Positions 9,626 through 18,512 of a stretch of 64,000 bases of DNA are shown here, piece by piece (position 1 is the stretch's first letter; each line of letters opens with the position of its first letter). The notes under the pieces are model-generated. The model was not told the origin of the DNA. It worked only from the letters and a program-made list of their open reading frames with translations, and ran no database searches. The stretch spans positions 1 to 64,000 of the forward strand of contig CAZNLR010000015.1 in NCBI GenBank assembly GCA_964574215.1. Direction: 5' to 3'. This stretch comes from GCA-2725625 sp964574215. GTDB lineage: Bacteria > Pseudomonadota > Alphaproteobacteria > Rhodospirillales > UBA2165. Made by a program: the position numbers and the translations under genes.

Positions 9626-10930
9626 TCATTTATAAAACACCCCCGGCAGCCAGAGTGCGATGCCCGGCAGCAACAGTAGGATTGCAATCAAAGCAAAGTG
9701 AGCCGACAGAAACGGCACGATGCCCCAATAGACATCCCTGAGGGCGATATCCGGCATCTGGGCGCGGATGACAAAAATATTCAGGCCAACGGGCGGCGTG
9801 ATCATACCTACTTCGACGGCAACCAAAACCAAAATTCCAAACCAGATACCGCTGTAGCCGACGGCTTCAGCCAGAGGCAAAAACACGGGCACCGTAATGA
9901 GGATCATGCTGATGGCGTCGAGGAAAAATCCCAGCACCACATAAAACGCCACCATCATCAGGATCACGGCCCATGGCGGCGCGCCAAGCCCGTGAACCCA
10001 ACCGGTGATCGCATTGGGCAATTGGGTCAGCGCCATGAAATAGGAAAAGAGGAAGGCGCCGATAATGATGAAAAACAGGGTACCGGTGGTCCAGATGGTT
10101 TCGACCAGGGATTCCACGAAGTCCCGCCAGCTCAAAGTCCGGGTGACAAAGCCGATCAAAATGGCGACAAAGGCGGCAACGGCAGCGGCCTCCGTCGGAC
10201 TCATAAAGCCCGAGTAAATGCCGCCCACGGCGATGCCGAACAATATCACCATTTTCCACAGCCGTTTCATTTCACGCAGGCGTTCCATCAGACTGATGGA
10301 ATCGCTTTTGGGCAGGCGGTGGGGTTGCAGATAACCGACCGCCGTGATCACCACGATATGCAGCGCCGCACCTGCCAGTCCCGGCAGCAAGGCCGCGGCG
10401 AACAATTGGGGAACCCCCTCCTCCGCCATGATGGCGTAAATCACCAGCACCACCGACGGCGGGATCAGCACGCCGAGAATGCCGCCCGAGGCGACCACCC
10501 CGGTAGCCAGCCGTTCGTCATAGCCGTATTTCCTCATTTGCGGAACGGCCACCCGTGTCATGGTCGCCGCCGTCGCCAGGGAAGATCCGCAGATCGCGCC
10601 AAATCCGGCACAGGCACCCACCGTTCCCATGGCCAACGCCCCCCGAAAGCCACTGAACAGCGCATTCGCCGCCCGATAGAGATCGTTGGAAATACCCGAT
10701 CTGGTGGCCACCGCGCCCATCAGAACAAACAGCGGCACCACGGTCAGTGAATATTTGTCGGTTAAATCATAAGGGACCAGTCCGGCCGTGATCAGAGCCC
10801 GGCCCCAACCGTCAATGGCGGCGTAGCCGAAAAATCCCGCCAGCCCCATGGCGATGGAGACCGGCACACGTAGCAGGATCAGGCCGAACAATCCGGCCAT
10901 GGCGATAACACCGATCACTTGGGTACTCAT
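9626..10930 (-). CDS. dctM: TRAP transporter large permease subunit DctM
   Basis: A 434-aa integral membrane subunit of a tripartite ATP-independent periplasmic transporter; it couples Na+ gradients to uptake of the ligand brought by the DctP protein. Seen: about twelve hydrophobic segments across the whole length, with typical DctM sequences such as LFVLMGAVATRSGIS and GILGVLIPPSVVLVIYA. It is the last gene of the order dctP-dctQ-dctM, all on the minus strand with short gaps (15 and 21 bp), so one operon is inferred. It has the usual length of the subfamily. The substrate is unknown: TRAP systems carry carboxylates, keto acids, sialic acid, ectoine and others. Confidence 0.95.
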   Translation of the reverse strand: MSTQVIGVIAMAGLFGLILLRVPVSIAMGLAGFFGYAAIDGWGRALITAGLVPYDLTDKYSLTVVPLFVLMGAVATRSGISNDLYRAANALFSGFRGALAMGTVGACAGFGAICGSSLATAATMTRVAVPQMRKYGYDERLATGVVASGGILGVLIPPSVVLVIYAIMAEEGVPQLFAAALLPGLAGAALHIVVITAVGYLQPHRLPKSDSISLMERLREMKRLWKMVILFGIAVGGIYSGFMSPTEAAAVAAFVAILIGFVTRTLSWRDFVESLVETIWTTGTLFFIIIGAFLFSYFMALTQLPNAITGWVHGLGAPPWAVILMMVAFYVVLGFFLDAISMILITVPVFLPLAEAVGYSGIWFGILVLVAVEVGMITPPVGLNIFVIRAQMPDIALRDVYWGIVPFLSAHFALIAILLLLPGIALWLPGVFYK

Positions 10931-10945
10931 CGGTCGTATCCCTGG

Positions 10946-11464
10946 TCAGTTACCATCGGCCGCGATGTCATGTTGTGGACCGTCGAGGTTGTGATCTTTG
11001 GGAACGCCATGACGGGCGTAGAGGTAGATCAGCCAGATCGTCGCCAATATGGACAAGGCAAAGCCGACTATGATCGGCACCCAATGGATAAAGCGATTGA
11101 TTTCGAGGGTCATGGTGACCTCTTCGAATTCCAGCTTGTCCAAAGCCGGCTCCATCATTTCACTCATCATCATGATCAAAAAACCGAGCGTCAGCACGAG
11201 GCCGAAAAAGCGCAAAGCCGCCCGCCACTTGCGGGATACCAGTTGATCGATGACATCGACGGTGACATTTTCGTCGCGCAGGAACACGCCGGGCATGGCG
11301 ATAAAGATCAATCCGACCAACGCCAGTTCCATAATATCGACGACGCCCAGAACCGGCGCATCGAAAAAATTCCGCATCGCCACCGCGTAGGTGGTGAACA
11401 GCATCATAAAGACCAGGATCAACGAGGCGACCAGGCCAAAAGGCCTCGCCACTCGCTGTAACAA
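10946..11464 (-). CDS. dctQ: TRAP transporter small permease subunit DctQ
   Basis: A 172-aa membrane protein with four hydrophobic helices (about 11-31, 45-64, 83-105, 128-150), the standard DctQ topology; it forms the membrane module with DctM. It lies between dctP and dctM on the same strand. The C-terminal tail is hydrophilic and rich in Asp/His. Assignment rests on topology, length and operon position, together with the conserved start pattern (Leu-rich TM1 and a downstream Arg-Asn). Confidence 0.92.
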   Translation of the reverse strand: MLQRVARPFGLVASLILVFMMLFTTYAVAMRNFFDAPVLGVVDIMELALVGLIFIAMPGVFLRDENVTVDVIDQLVSRKWRAALRFFGLVLTLGFLIMMMSEMMEPALDKLEFEEVTMTLEINRFIHWVPIIVGFALSILATIWLIYLYARHGVPKDHNLDGPQHDIAADGN

Positions 11465-11485
11465 ATATTGGTAATGAAAAATTGG

Positions 11486-12529
11486 CTATTTCCAGAAGTT
11501 CTTGGACGTTTTGGAATGTTTAGCCGCCAAATCCTTCATCATTTTGTAAACCGCCCGGGAGGGCAGTCCCTTTTTCTCCAAAGCCGCTAGCTTGGCTTCA
11601 ATGACCTTTTTGCTGGCGGTACGGAACCGCTTATCTTCCGCTGCCGATAGCTCAATGGGTTTCATGCCTGATTTCATCATCAGCTTTTTAGCGAACTCGT
11701 CAAAATCATCCCAGGCCTTGCCGTGATCCTTTTCGCGGCCAACCATGGAATCGTCGATTAACTTTCTCAGGTTAGCCGGCAATCCGCTGTAGCTTTTGTT
11801 GTTGATACACAGGCAAAAGCTGACGGCGTAGGAATAGGTCTCCGTGGTGTATTTGGTGACCGGTCCCAGCTTGAACGCCAAACCGGCGCCCACATAGTCG
11901 GTAAAGGCGCCGTCGATGGTGCCTTTCTGCATGGCCTCGGCCATTTGGGTCGGCGGCATACCGACCGGTGTTCCACCCAGAGCGACGATCATGTCTTTGA
12001 CCGGTCCCGACGCGAAACGGATACGCAACCCCTTCATGTCTTCAATGCGGCGAACCGCCCTTTTCGCGAGATGAAGAACGCCTGGCTGGTGGGTCCATAA
12101 CATCAGCGGTTTGACGCCCTTATGCTCCTGGTCGAGATATTTCGCTCGCAACGTTGGATCGTTCAGCATTCTGGCGCCGACTTCAGCACTCTGAACCATA
12201 TACGGCAGATTTGAGATTTCAGTCAGCGGAAATCGGCCCGGCGTAAACCCGTGGACCATCCAAGTGATATCGGCCTGGCCGCGCCGGACGATGTCATAGT
12301 ATTTCGGCGGCGGACCCAATTGCGCACCGGGAAATACCTTGACGGTCAATTCACCTTTCGATTTGGCCTCAAGCTCCTTGGCCCAGCCGGCAATCCATTT
12401 GGAGTAACTGTTTTTCGGCGTAACGAAATGAGCGATTTTCAACTCGGCGGATACTGCCAGATCAGAGTACCCTGCCATTACGGCCAACATGCACGCCGAT
12501 TTTAACGTAACTGATTTAATACTATTCAT
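11486..12529 (-). CDS. dctP: TRAP transporter substrate-binding protein DctP
   Basis: A 347-aa periplasmic binding protein. Seen: a signal peptide (about 1-27, cleavage near VSA), then the DctP fold with FVTPKNSYSKWIAGWAKELEAKSKGELTVKVFPGAQLG and the conserved Arg in MKGLRIRFASGP (about 173-184), which in the family binds the ligand carboxylate. The start is backed by GGGAGG five bases upstream. It is first in the dctPQM operon, and the 293 bp upstream separate it from a divergent histidine kinase. The ligand is not predictable from sequence alone. Confidence 0.94.
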   Translation of the reverse strand: MNSIKSVTLKSACMLAVMAGYSDLAVSAELKIAHFVTPKNSYSKWIAGWAKELEAKSKGELTVKVFPGAQLGPPPKYYDIVRRGQADITWMVHGFTPGRFPLTEISNLPYMVQSAEVGARMLNDPTLRAKYLDQEHKGVKPLMLWTHQPGVLHLAKRAVRRIEDMKGLRIRFASGPVKDMIVALGGTPVGMPPTQMAEAMQKGTIDGAFTDYVGAGLAFKLGPVTKYTTETYSYAVSFCLCINNKSYSGLPANLRKLIDDSMVGREKDHGKAWDDFDEFAKKLMMKSGMKPIELSAAEDKRFRTASKKVIEAKLAALEKKGLPSRAVYKMMKDLAAKHSKTSKNFWK

Positions 12530-12822
12530 ATTTCCCTCCCTGAAAAAATTAAAACTATTATTGGCTTTAACTCATTTTTTTTAATTACTTCTCCCCCATC
12601 GCAGAATTTACTTGAACGGCACCAGAATCGCCGTAGATGCCAATTAGGATATTAAACTATAATAATAATAAACCGGAAACGCAAAAAAGCGCCGTCAGAA
12701 CTTGAAATATCGCCTAAAAATATAATCTATAACAACAAGTTCGACAGATTCGTGTCGGCACCTAAGGGTTTGGGTGACGCAAATTTGATCGCTGAAATTT
12801 TAACTCCGGTATTAAATAAACA
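12530..12822. other. divergent AT-rich intergenic region
   Basis: 293 bp between dctP (leftward) and a histidine kinase (rightward), rich in A/T with T-runs and a TAATAATAATAA stretch at about 12660. It presumably carries both promoters. No clear -35/-10 pair, operator or hairpin was recognised, and the kinase ATG at 12823 has no convincing Shine-Dalgarno. Confidence 0.3.
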
Positions 12823-14928
12823 ATGAACGCTGACAGCGATAAATTTCATAACTTGGCTGATATCCGCAGCCAAATTTCGAATGCCATTTTGATCACCCTT
12901 TCCATCGTCGCCGGCCCCATCCTGCTTGGCAGTCTTCTGCGAATTCAGTCTATCGGTTGGCAACCGGTTATGATCCTGCAAATTTTCCTGGCCCTCGCCA
13001 TATGGGCCGTAACACTGGCGCGGCGGCATTTAGGATTCACGACGCGGGCGGTTTTTGTTATCGGCATCATTTTCATCGTCGGCTTAGGTGGATTCTTTAA
13101 CTTCGCCCTCAATGGCGCAGGGCATCCTGCTTTTATCGTTTCAACCGTATTCGCAACTGTCCTATTTGGCGTTCGAACCGGCATCCTCGTGCTGTTTCTG
13201 GGAACAATTTCAATCGCCCTTTTTGGTTTCGCCTATTCGACACAACTTATCGGTCTCCACTTTGATTCCAACTTATACAATCAAGAGTTTCGGTCCTGGC
13301 TGACCATTTTGGTTGGCTTTACGCTGATCGGTGGCGGGGTAATCGCAACAATTGTCGGATTGAACAAAGCGCTTTTTAATTCAATTACGGCACTGGAAAA
13401 GCATAAAGCGGACCTCGAAGACCAAGTCGCAGAGCGGACAAGAGAGCTTGAGAATCAAATAGACGAACGCGAGAAAGTTGAAATTTCTTTGCGGCAAAGT
13501 GAGGAACGTTACCATGACGTCATCAAATTGCAGGCTGAACTCATCACCCATTTCACCCCGGACGGAAATTTCACCTTTGTAAACGAGGCCTATTGCCGGT
13601 ACGTGGGGAAAAATGAAGACGCTCTCCTCGGCAGTTCCCTCTACGACGCGGTGCCCCATGAAGAGCTGGAGAATCTCAAAGCCTATGTTGTGTCGTTTTC
13701 AAAAGACCTCCGGCACCAGAATATCGAAAACCACGTAGAAGCAGCCGACGGCCAGCTTCGGATTTTCGAATGGTCCAATACAGCCATTATCGATGACAAC
13801 GGCGAGGTGTTGGAAATCCAATCGGTAGGCCGCGATATCACGGATCGCAAAGCCGCCGCGATCGCCCTTCAGGAAAGTGAAAAAAGATACCGGTCTTTGG
13901 TTGACCTGTCGCCGGAAGCAATGATCGTCGTAGATAATTTAAAAATACAATTTTCGAATTCCGCAGCTGAAAATCTTTTTGGCTCGACCAGCCCGAATGG
14001 CTTGGTGGGTAAATTCATTTTTGATTTCATTCATCCGGATTTTCGGGATTTGGCAAGAAATCAGAGAGAAAAGCGGCTGGAAAGAGGCTGGGTCGGATTT
14101 GATGAAATGGAGTTTTTAAAGTGGGACGGCAGTACGTTTTCGGGTGAAATTGCCGGTGTCTCCATTTCCTGGGAGGGCTCAAAATCCGGGTTGATAATTA
14201 TAAGGGATATCACCGAAAGAAAGGAAGTGGACCGTTTGAAATCTGAATTCGTATCCATCGTCAGCCACGAATTAAGAACTCCCCTTACGGCAATTGTCGG
14301 GGCTTTAGGGCTCATCTCCGGAGGGACGCAGGGTGAAATTTCCCCGGCCATTTCGAAATTACTCAACATTGCCGAAACCAATTCAGAAAGGTTGGTCGCG
14401 CTGGTCAACGATATATTGGATATCGAAAAACTTCAGACGGAAGGTATAGAATTTAACTTCACCCACATCGATCTCAATGACCTGGTTGGAGAAGCCGTGG
14501 CACAAATTAAAATTTACGGCGATGAATGTGGTGTCGAATTCATCATTAACAATCGTGAAAACAATGCTTTCGTCATGGCCGACCGGGACAGGCTTAGTCA
14601 AGTCATGTCAAACCTGCTCTCCAACGCCGCGAAATTCTCCTCCGAAGGTGATCAGGTCGGGGTTTCGATCCTGAAGAATAGTGAGAATGTCAGGGTGGAA
14701 GTCTCCGATTCGGGTCCAGGAATTGAAGAAGAATATCGGGAAAAGATATTCGATCGTTTCAGCCAGATCGATTCAACGGACAAAAGAGCCGTGCAGGGGA
14801 CAGGCCTTGGGCTCAGCATTTCCAAGGCCATCATCGACCGGCACGGCGGTCATATCGACTTTGATTCCCATCTCGGGGAAGGTACCACATTCTTTTTCGA
14901 TCTGCCGCTTGTACCCCCGTCCGAATAG
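12823..14928 (+). CDS. membrane sensor histidine kinase with two PAS domains
   Basis: A 701-aa hybrid-free sensor kinase. Seen in order: a soluble N-terminal tail, about six hydrophobic helices (21-185) forming a membrane-embedded sensor with no large periplasmic loop, a coiled coil (about 187-225), PAS 1 (about 225-345) ending in GRDITDRK, PAS 2 (about 350-465) ending in IRDITERK, a HisKA domain with SHELRTPL (H482), and a HATPase domain with N-box NLLSNAAKFS, G1 DSGPGI and G2 GTGLGLSIS. All catalytic motifs are intact. The gene converges on the RuBisCO gene with about 30 bp between stops and has no adjacent response regulator. A role in sensing redox or light for carbon fixation is possible but only a guess. 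Confidence 0.92.
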   Translation: MNADSDKFHNLADIRSQISNAILITLSIVAGPILLGSLLRIQSIGWQPVMILQIFLALAIWAVTLARRHLGFTTRAVFVIGIIFIVGLGGFFNFALNGAGHPAFIVSTVFATVLFGVRTGILVLFLGTISIALFGFAYSTQLIGLHFDSNLYNQEFRSWLTILVGFTLIGGGVIATIVGLNKALFNSITALEKHKADLEDQVAERTRELENQIDEREKVEISLRQSEERYHDVIKLQAELITHFTPDGNFTFVNEAYCRYVGKNEDALLGSSLYDAVPHEELENLKAYVVSFSKDLRHQNIENHVEAADGQLRIFEWSNTAIIDDNGEVLEIQSVGRDITDRKAAAIALQESEKRYRSLVDLSPEAMIVVDNLKIQFSNSAAENLFGSTSPNGLVGKFIFDFIHPDFRDLARNQREKRLERGWVGFDEMEFLKWDGSTFSGEIAGVSISWEGSKSGLIIIRDITERKEVDRLKSEFVSIVSHELRTPLTAIVGALGLISGGTQGEISPAISKLLNIAETNSERLVALVNDILDIEKLQTEGIEFNFTHIDLNDLVGEAVAQIKIYGDECGVEFIINNRENNAFVMADRDRLSQVMSNLLSNAAKFSSEGDQVGVSILKNSENVRVEVSDSGPGIEEEYREKIFDRFSQIDSTDKRAVQGTGLGLSISKAIIDRHGGHIDFDSHLGEGTTFFFDLPLVPPSE

Positions 14929-14960
14929 GCACGACACTACTTCCCAGTGATCGGCACCGA

Positions 14961-16340
14961 TCAGGCAGCTACGTCAAGGCGATCCCGCCAACCCGGGTAT
15001 AATTGGTCCGCATCGTGGGTGAAACTTTCGAAGGCCCGGGCAAATTCGTGGTTGTCCCGGGCAAATTCAATCGGATTGGCACCTGCCTTCCAGCATTGTT
15101 CCGCCTGACGAAGTGACCTGGCGCCCGCGGCGGGTCCGTCGATATGACCATATGATCCGCCCCCGGCCGTCAAAATTAAATTGGAGTGGCCGAGGTTTTC
15201 AAAGAACCCTGGTATCCGCAGCGCATTCATACCGCCTGAAATGATCGGCGTGGTCGGGTTCATGCCAAGCCACTCCTGGTGATAGAACGGCCCGTCGGCA
15301 CTATCCTGGGCGATCATATGGGCCATGTCGGTGTCCCCTCTCTCCCCTTCCATTTTACCGAACCCCATGGTGCCGGTGTGGATGCCGGAGGCGCCTTGAA
15401 GGCGGGCCATTTTAGCCAAAATGAAAGCCGTATATCCACGCTTCGATTGCGGTGAGGTTACTGCGCCGTGGCCGGCTCGGTGGTAATGAATATATTGATT
15501 GGGAAAAGTCCGGCGCGCCGTTGTGATGGCCTGGGGTCCGCCGACATACCCGTCGACCAGAAAGGCGACATGGTCGGCATTCTCGCCGAATGTCTCCAGG
15601 ATGAATTCACTTCGGGCCAGCATCTCATGGTAATCGTCTGCCGTAATGTTGGCCGAGAACAGTTTGGCCTCTCCGGTATCGTCCTGGGCGCGCCGCATGG
15701 CGTCGGCAACGGCTGTTATGGTCTCCTTCAACGGTGCGAAAACCTGATTTCCCTGCGGCTCGTCGTTCTTGATGAAATCGCCGCCTTGCCAAAAGTCATA
15801 GCAGGCGTCGGCAAAAGGCTGCGGCCGCAGACCCAGTTTCGGTTTAACGATGGTGCCGACGATAAACCCACCATCGACGACCGGCCGCCCCAAGACCCGC
15901 CATAAATCGGCGATCGTGGTGGATGGACCGTCAAACAGTTTGAGATAACTCGGCGGCACGTAGAAATCATGCATCTTGGCGTATTCGACGTCTCCCATTC
16001 CCTGATTGTTGCCGATGGCGAGGGTCAGGAAAGAGACGATCATCGCCCGCCCGTCGATCATATTGCGGTCAAACAAGTCCACCGGATAGGCGATCTTGAC
16101 GGTCTCGGTTTTTTCATCGGCTTCGTAGACGATGGCGTCGACGCTTCGGGTGAATTGGTCGGTTGTGGAAACTTCGACATTCGTGCCGGTTGAGGATTCA
16201 GCCGCGAAATGGGCCGCCGTCGAGACATACTCATAGCCTGCTTTCGGCATCATCTTATAGGCGCAAAGAACGTGACGGCCCTCAGCGATCAAATCCTTTT
16301 CCTTGAGGTTGAAATCAACATAGCGGTTGGACTGGTCCAT
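14961..16340 (-). CDS. cbbM: ribulose bisphosphate carboxylase, form II
   Basis: A 459-aa CO2-fixing enzyme of the Calvin cycle, active as a homo-oligomer of large subunits only. Seen: the catalytic Lys in IVKPKLG (K166 and K168) and the carbamylation and metal site GGDFIKNDEP with K191, D193 and E194; the numbering coincides with that known for the Rhodospirillum rubrum enzyme. The loop-6 region TGTMGFGKMEGE, diagnostic of form II, is present, and no small-subunit gene is nearby. The start has AAGGAGAG upstream. It is the last gene of the operon fbp-cbbP-cbbM (gaps of 23-27 bp). Form II enzymes have low CO2/O2 specificity, which suggests use at high CO2 or low O2. Confidence 0.98.
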   Translation of the reverse strand: MDQSNRYVDFNLKEKDLIAEGRHVLCAYKMMPKAGYEYVSTAAHFAAESSTGTNVEVSTTDQFTRSVDAIVYEADEKTETVKIAYPVDLFDRNMIDGRAMIVSFLTLAIGNNQGMGDVEYAKMHDFYVPPSYLKLFDGPSTTIADLWRVLGRPVVDGGFIVGTIVKPKLGLRPQPFADACYDFWQGGDFIKNDEPQGNQVFAPLKETITAVADAMRRAQDDTGEAKLFSANITADDYHEMLARSEFILETFGENADHVAFLVDGYVGGPQAITTARRTFPNQYIHYHRAGHGAVTSPQSKRGYTAFILAKMARLQGASGIHTGTMGFGKMEGERGDTDMAHMIAQDSADGPFYHQEWLGMNPTTPIISGGMNALRIPGFFENLGHSNLILTAGGGSYGHIDGPAAGARSLRQAEQCWKAGANPIEFARDNHEFARAFESFTHDADQLYPGWRDRLDVAA

Positions 16341-16367
16341 TTTTCTCTCCTTGTGTGTGAGTCGTTG

Positions 16368-17234
16368 TTAACGTTTTCGTTCGATTAATTGCATAACGAT
16401 GGGCGTCAGAATGAGTTGCATGGCGAGATCGAGCTTGCTGCCCGGAATAACGATGGAATTTGCCCGCGACATGAAGCTGTCATGGATCATGGAAACCAAG
16501 TATGGGAAATCGATACCGCGGGGATCGCGGAACCTGATGATAACCATGGATTCGTCCGCCGTCGGTATCCACTGGGCGATAAACGGATTGGAGGTATCGA
16601 CCGTGGGAATACGTTGAAAGTTGATGTCGGTTTTCGAAAACTGCGGACAGATGTAATTGATGTAATCCGGCATCCGCCGAAGGATGGTATCGGTCACGGC
16701 CTCGGTCGAATAGCCGCGCGTCGCCTTGTCTCGATGGGCCTTTTGAATCCATTCGAGATTGATGACCGGCACGACGCCGATTTTAAGATCGGCGTGTTTT
16801 GCAATATCCACCTGGTCGGTGACGGCGGCGCCATGGAGACCTTCGTAGAACAATAGATCCGAATTGTCCGGAAATTCCTCCCATTCGGTAAAGGTGCCGG
16901 GGGGAACGCCGTAGGTGTTGGCCTCTTCATGGTCATGCACGTAATGACGCGTGCGGCCGCTTCCAAATTCACCGTAAGCTGCGAAAACCTCCTCCAACTC
17001 CTCCAATAAGTTTGCCTCGGGACCGAAATGGCTGAAATGACGGTCTCCCATATCGGAATTTTCCGTCATTTTTTCCTTCATGCCGGCCCGGTCGAAGGCA
17101 TGGAACGCATCGCCTTCGATAAAGGCGGCATCGACTTTCTCCCGCCAGAAAATGAGTTTGAACGTCTGTTTGACCGATGTTGTTCCGGCACCCGACGATC
17201 CGGTAACGGATATGATGGGGTGATTCAGCGACAT
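16368..17234 (-). CDS. cbbP: phosphoribulokinase
   Basis: A 288-aa enzyme that phosphorylates ribulose 5-phosphate to the RuBisCO substrate. Seen: the P-loop GSSGAGTTS at 12-20, the typical proteobacterial class I sequence FIEGDAFHAFDRAGMK, and YEGLHGA with the catalytic-region acidic residues. The length matches the bacterial octameric PRK family (about 290 aa). It sits between fbp and cbbM on the same strand, so all three key Calvin-cycle steps are co-transcribed. The start is preceded by GGAGGAAAGAA. Confidence 0.97.
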   Translation of the reverse strand: MSLNHPIISVTGSSGAGTTSVKQTFKLIFWREKVDAAFIEGDAFHAFDRAGMKEKMTENSDMGDRHFSHFGPEANLLEELEEVFAAYGEFGSGRTRHYVHDHEEANTYGVPPGTFTEWEEFPDNSDLLFYEGLHGAAVTDQVDIAKHADLKIGVVPVINLEWIQKAHRDKATRGYSTEAVTDTILRRMPDYINYICPQFSKTDINFQRIPTVDTSNPFIAQWIPTADESMVIIRFRDPRGIDFPYLVSMIHDSFMSRANSIVIPGSKLDLAMQLILTPIVMQLIERKR

Positions 17235-17257
17235 TTCTTTCCTCCCTTATCCGTTAA

Positions 17258-18325
17258 TCAGTTGCGAAACAGACCGCGGTATTCGAACAAGGGTGATCGA
17301 AGACCGGTGTGATGGAGTTCGGCGTAGTAGCGCTCGACCCGCTCGACTTCATTCTTTGATCCGAATATGAACGGCACACGCTGGTGAATGTCCGAAGGCT
17401 CCAGATCGAGAATTCTTTCGCGCCCGGTGGACGCAGCGCCACCCGCCTGCTCAATAAGAAAGGCGATCGGGTTGGCTTCATAGAGCAGCCTTAAGCGGCC
17501 ATCCCGGTAGCCGGTCCGGCGGTCGCCCGGATACAGAAATATGCCGCCCCGGGAGAGTATCCTGTGACACTCGGCAACCAGAGAGGCGATCCAGCGCATA
17601 TTGTAGTTTTCCCGCCTGACACCCTTTTCGCCGTCGAGGCAATCGTCAATATAGGTTCTGATATGTTCGTCCCAATGACGGTAATTGGATAAATTTACCG
17701 CAAACTCCCGGGCGTGTTTTGGGATATGAACATCGGCGGCGGTTAAACGAAACTGCGAGGTGTCGGGGACCAGGGTAAAAATGTGGGTACCTTCGCCGCA
17801 ACTGAAGACCAGCATTGTCGCCGGACCATAAATTACATATCCCGCGGCCCGCTGATTGTCGCCGAACAGCGAATCCAAATTCTTCGGAAACTGAATTTGA
17901 CTGTTGGCATTGGAAAAAATCGAGAAAATCGTTCCCACTGAAACATTGGTATCAATATTCGAAGAGCCATCCAGAGGGTCGAAGGCCACGGTCAGTTCGC
18001 CATGAGGACTGACCAACAACGGTTCGTCCATTTCCTCGGAAACGATCAAACCCACTTGCGTTTGCTGTAGACGGTCTACCAGGATGTCATTGGCAAGAAC
18101 ATCCAGACCCGTTTGCGCATCACCGTCGGCGTTATCACCGACGATTTTCGCGTTGTGGCCGTTGAGGTCTGCCCTCGCAACGTGCTCGCCAATGTCGATG
18201 CAACCGTCTGCAATCGCCCGGACCGTTTCGGCAATTGCCGACCTATCGGTAAAATTTCCGGCCCAGTTGTCGAGATAGTCAGTCAACAGTTGATGCGCGT
18301 CCAAAGCAACCCCCACTAAGTACAA
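17258..18325 (-). CDS. fbp: fructose-1,6-bisphosphatase class I
   Basis: A 355-aa gluconeogenic and Calvin-cycle phosphatase that releases fructose 6-phosphate. Seen: the metal-binding signature FDPLDGSSNID, the preceding SEE pair, and the sugar-phosphate-binding NYNMRWIASLVAECHRIL. It is the first gene of fbp-cbbP-cbbM. The start is uncertain: a TTG at 18325 is preceded by GGGAG at correct spacing, while a GTG at 18316 has no site of its own; I favour TTG. The presumed Shine-Dalgarno is inside an 11-bp hairpin, so translation may be gated. A second, unrelated class II enzyme (glpX) lies at 36.8-37.8 kb, which suggests that this copy is dedicated to carbon fixation. Confidence 0.95.
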   Translation of the reverse strand: MYLVGVALDAHQLLTDYLDNWAGNFTDRSAIAETVRAIADGCIDIGEHVARADLNGHNAKIVGDNADGDAQTGLDVLANDILVDRLQQTQVGLIVSEEMDEPLLVSPHGELTVAFDPLDGSSNIDTNVSVGTIFSIFSNANSQIQFPKNLDSLFGDNQRAAGYVIYGPATMLVFSCGEGTHIFTLVPDTSQFRLTAADVHIPKHAREFAVNLSNYRHWDEHIRTYIDDCLDGEKGVRRENYNMRWIASLVAECHRILSRGGIFLYPGDRRTGYRDGRLRLLYEANPIAFLIEQAGGAASTGRERILDLEPSDIHQRVPFIFGSKNEVERVERYYAELHHTGLRSPLFEYRGLFRN

Positions 18326-18362
18326 TAGGCTCCCACATTCGGCACATTCGGGTAGGAGCCTA
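18326..18362 (-). promoter_or_regulatory. hairpin sequestering the fbp ribosome-binding site
   Basis: On the minus strand the arms TAGGCTCCTAC and GTGGGAGCCTA can pair over 11 bp with one G-U wobble, enclosing a loop of about 15 nt that contains most of a 9-nt tandem repeat (CACATTCGG twice on the plus strand, 18334-18351). The 3' arm contains GGGAG, the only Shine-Dalgarno candidate for the TTG start at 18325. The pairing is seen in the sequence; translational control is inferred. It could instead be a transcription factor site. Confidence 0.55.
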
Positions 18363-18512
18363 ATAATATAGGTTTAAAACATGAGAATTAATGATCTCTA
18401 TGTTTCAAATGGTTAGGCACCATAATTAACAACGAATGGATGTAAAACACCCCTATGGTGGGTGGGGTTTGGTTTTTTGGGTAGTGTTTTTACTACCCTT
18501 GTGAATGGGAGG
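18363..18512 (-). promoter_or_regulatory. leader/promoter region between the LuxR regulator and the Calvin operon
   Basis: 150 bp, AT-rich. Two further hairpins are visible: GGGTAGT/ACTACCC at 18479-18498, just after the regulator stop but without a downstream T-run on that strand, and AAAACACCCC/GGGGTTT at 18444-18470, which on the minus strand ends in TTTT and may be a weak terminator. TATATT at about 18366-18371 (minus strand) could be a -10 element without a good -35. No clear LysR-type T-N11-A site could be asserted. Confidence 0.4.

Noticed and set aside
9698..10750. 350-codon open frame opposite dctM
   Set aside because: Antisense shadow of a clear TRAP permease; the translation is His/Gln/Arg-rich without domains.
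18479..18498. GGGTAGT/ACTACCC hairpin as terminator of the LuxR regulator gene
   Set aside because: It is followed by A, not T, residues on the transcribed strand, so it is not a standard intrinsic terminator; kept only as a leader structure.
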